From assembly GCA_905372155.1 (NCBI GenBank), contig CAJPNZ010000136.1:1-7137 (forward strand): 7,137 nt of DNA, written 5' to 3'. The notes below the pieces were generated by a model. It saw nothing but the letters and a program-made list of their open reading frames with translations, was not told the DNA's origin and made no database searches. Shown piece after piece: positions 5,645 to 7,137 of this stretch (position 1 is the stretch's first letter; each line of letters begins with the position of its first letter). Source of the DNA: Propionibacteriaceae bacterium (GTDB lineage Bacteria; Actinomycetota; Actinomycetes; Propionibacteriales; Propionibacteriaceae). Both the position numbers and the translations under genes were made by a program.

Positions 5645-5872
5645 ATGACTTCAACACCCCGAGACCGGATAGCTGCCGAGCTACGTGCGGCTATCGCGCG
5701 GGCCGGGCGACGACGCAATGAGGTGGCCGACGCGGCTGGCATCCATCGCCAGCTTCTAGGGCGGAAGCTCAACGGCCACACCACTGTCTCGATGGAGGAC
5801 GTGGCATCGATCGCAAGAGCAATCGACGTGCCACCCGCCGAACTCGCTGCGGCTATAGCCGCAGTCGCCTGA
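5645..5872 (+). CDS. Cro-like XRE-type DNA-binding protein
   Basis: A 75-residue protein consisting almost only of a helix-turn-helix domain. Residues 7-20 form helix 1, RRNEVADAAGIHRQLLGRKL (23-42) the HTH proper, and SMEDVASIARAIDVPPAEL (49-67) the closing helices. It is the first gene of the rightward block, divergent from the larger repressor, so a Cro-like switch protein or an excisionase-type regulator is likely. I chose the ATG at 5645 over an in-frame ATG-like extension to 5585 because the earlier part lies in the repeated control region and has no helical content. It has no ribosome binding site, which fits leaderless translation. Sequence similarity to the repressor is limited to the fold. 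Confidence 0.82.
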   Translation: MTSTPRDRIAAELRAAIARAGRRRNEVADAAGIHRQLLGRKLNGHTTVSMEDVASIARAIDVPPAELAAAIAAVA

Positions 5873-5886
5873 CCCAAACAGAAAAA

Positions 5887-5910
5887 GCCCCGGCGCGGGA
5901 ACGCCGGGGC
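5887..5910 (-). terminator. Strong hairpin with a T-run on the minus strand
   Basis: GCCCCGGCG (5887-5895) and CGCCGGGGC (5902-5910) form a perfect 9-bp GC-rich stem with a six-base loop. The five A bases at 5882-5886 become TTTTT after the hairpin when read on the minus strand, a textbook intrinsic terminator in that direction. Read on the plus strand it has no T-run, so transcription from the Cro-like gene could continue into the antirepressor. It ends 24 bases before the antirepressor ATG. Confidence 0.6.
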
Positions 5911-5934
5911 CGACCCAAAGAAAGGGATCAATCC

Positions 5935-6720
5935 ATGTCCAACATTACCCCATTCAGCTACGAGGACCACGAAGTGCGCGTCCTCGACGTCAACGGCAAG
6001 CCTTGGTTCGTCCTGGCCGACCTGTGCAAGGTCTTGGCCCTGAGCAACCCGGCAGTCGTCGCAAAGCGCCTCGACAAGGCTGATGTATGCCAGACTTACA
6101 TCAGCTCTGGCGGCCAGCGCCGGGCAATGACCATCGTCGCAGAACCCGGCTTGTATGACGTGGTGGTCCGCTCCGACTCCCCAGCCGCCAAGCCCTTCCG
6201 TCGCTGGGTGACTCACGAGGTCCTCCCCGCGATCCGCCGCACCGGCACCTACGCCACCCGCCCACAGCCGCAGCTGAGCGGCAAGGAACTCCTCGCCGCC
6301 GCCGTACTGGAGGCCGCGGAGACGATCAAACAACACGAGGCCACCATCGCCCAGCAGGCCGAGGACCTCGCCAAGGCCCTGCCGAAGGCCAACACCTGGG
6401 ACGCGCTCTGCTCCGGACGTGGCGACCACTCCATCACCGACGCCGCCAAACTCCTCTCCAGCACCGGAATCGCCACCGGGCCGCGCAAACTCCACAAGCA
6501 GCTTCAGGATCTGGGCTGGATCCACAAGAACCAGCGCGACAAGTGGGCGGCCAACCAGGACAAGCTCAACACCGGGCTCCTGGCGGAGAAGGTCCGCCAC
6601 TACATCGACGACGACGGCGTCTCCGTGCTCGCCACCCCACAGGTCAGGGTGACCCCGAAGGGTCTGGAGAAGCTGCGCGAACTCCTCACCCCCGCCGGCC
6701 TTCAGGAGGTGCTGGCATGA
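5935..6720 (+). CDS. Phage antirepressor with BRO-N and KilAC domains
   Basis: A 261-residue protein. Residues 8-103 match the BRO-N domain: VRVLDVNGKPWFVLADLCKV, then EPGLYDVVVRSDSPAAKPFRRW and HEVLPAIRRTG. Residues 114-150 are a helical linker, likely coiled coil. Residues 153-255 match the KilAC C-terminal domain (TWDALCSGRGDHSITDAAKL, GPRKLHKQLQDLGWIHKN, TPQVRVTPKGLEKL). Proteins of this build bind phage repressors or DNA and promote lytic growth; the exact partner here is unknown but the divergent XRE repressor is the obvious one. The length is normal for the family. AAAGGG eight bases before the ATG supports the start. Its TGA overlaps the ATG of the next gene (ATGA), so translation is probably coupled. 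Confidence 0.93.
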   Translation: MSNITPFSYEDHEVRVLDVNGKPWFVLADLCKVLALSNPAVVAKRLDKADVCQTYISSGGQRRAMTIVAEPGLYDVVVRSDSPAAKPFRRWVTHEVLPAIRRTGTYATRPQPQLSGKELLAAAVLEAAETIKQHEATIAQQAEDLAKALPKANTWDALCSGRGDHSITDAAKLLSSTGIATGPRKLHKQLQDLGWIHKNQRDKWAANQDKLNTGLLAEKVRHYIDDDGVSVLATPQVRVTPKGLEKLRELLTPAGLQEVLA

Positions 6721-7079
6721 ACCCCCTCCAGATCCGCGCGACCGACCTCGGCGAGTACGACCCCCGCCGGGTCGAAATCGACAACGACGAGGCCGTGGAG
6801 CGCCTCCAGGAGGCCGTCGGCGAAGTGTCCGACGCCCTCGCCCGTCACCAGGCCGTCGACCTGGAGTGGCTGACGAACATCCTCGAATCCTGCCAGGTGC
6901 TGGTGAGTGCGGCACAACGCCGCGCCCTCCCTGAGGCGGGTCTCGTCGCAATGGCGAACGACCACCTCGGCGACACCATCACCCTCCTTGACAGGTGCAT
7001 CAACAACCTGGCGCGGGAAGCCGCCCAGGAGCCCAACCAGGAATCCGCTCAGAAGCCCGCCCAGGAGGCATTGATATGA
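6717..7079 (+). CDS. Acidic helical protein of unknown function
   Basis: A 120-residue protein that I do not recognise. It starts at an ATGA overlap with the antirepressor, with AGGAGG seven bases upstream. Residues 24-100 are predicted helical by eye (NDEAVERLQEAVGEVSDALA, then LGDTITLLDRCINNLA). Residues 101-119 carry a short imperfect repeat of A-Q-x-P-x-Q-E type (AAQEPNQESAQKPAQEA) that looks like a flexible tail. No metal, nucleotide or HTH motif is visible. Its place in the early rightward operon suggests a replication or regulatory accessory role, but this is only context. Confidence 0.8.
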   Translation: MNPLQIRATDLGEYDPRRVEIDNDEAVERLQEAVGEVSDALARHQAVDLEWLTNILESCQVLVSAAQRRALPEAGLVAMANDHLGDTITLLDRCINNLAREAAQEPNQESAQKPAQEALI

Positions 7080-7137
7080 GCAGCAAGAAAATCGACGTCG
7101 CCGACCTGATCGGCGTCACCACCCCCCAGTCCTGCCC
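7076..7137 (+). CDS. Start of an unknown gene, cut by the window edge
   Basis: An ATG at 7076 overlaps the previous stop as ATGA and has AGGAGG seven bases upstream, so it is a well-supported start. Only 20 residues are visible (MSSKKIDVADLIGVTTPQ and on), not enough to name a family. It is the third gene in a row joined by ATGA overlaps, so it is part of the same operon as the antirepressor. Confidence 0.7.
   Translation, partial: MSSKKIDVADLIGVTTPQSC

Noticed and set aside
5539..6951. A 470-codon open frame on the minus strand
   Set aside because: It runs antisense through the antirepressor and both regulators, has a low-complexity Gly/Arg/Pro composition and no known motif. Such frames are common opposite GC-rich genes.

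Overview
The window is GC-rich DNA, mostly with G or C at third codon positions, and looks like an actinobacterium (Actinomycetota). I cannot name the genus. From about 2.0 kb to the right edge it carries the integration, immunity and early-gene end of a temperate phage or related integrative element. The left 2 kb looks like flanking or junction DNA: a decayed insertion sequence and two small genes of unknown role.

Layout. Positions 1-101 hold nothing I can call. Positions 102 to about 850 (minus) are a transposase remnant of IS982 type, broken by stops and frameshifts. Positions 851-1172 have no convincing gene. A membrane-anchored coiled-coil protein (1173-1706, minus) is divergent from a tiny helix-turn-helix-like gene (1751-1945, plus). 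That small gene appears to have lost its last residues to a one-base insertion. The gap 1946-2099 downstream of the integrase contains nested inverted repeats and is where I would look for an attachment site.

The leftward block, all minus strand and read from right to left, is: XRE-type repressor (5142-5549), a 21-codon mini-cistron with a strong ribosome binding site (4936-5001), a lipoprotein (4390-4932), a small overlapping gene (4156-4335), a DUF2335-like two-helix membrane protein (3779-4225), an ImmA/IrrE-type metallopeptidase (3329-3739) and a tyrosine integrase (2100-3260). The backbone repressor - metallopeptidase - integrase matches the known ICEBs1 order immR-immA-int, with an envelope-protein cassette inserted between repressor and peptidase.

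The rightward block starts across a 95-bp divergent control region with repeated operator-like motifs. It holds a Cro-like HTH protein (5645-5872), a BRO-N/KilAC antirepressor (5935-6720), an unknown acidic protein (6717-7079) and the start of another gene (7076 to the edge). The last three are chained by ATGA overlaps. The likely logic is a repressor/Cro-like switch, with two possible ways to lift repression (antirepressor and metallopeptidase), integrase for integration and excision, and lipoprotein plus membrane proteins as lysogen-expressed cargo that could act in superinfection exclusion. The last role is inference.
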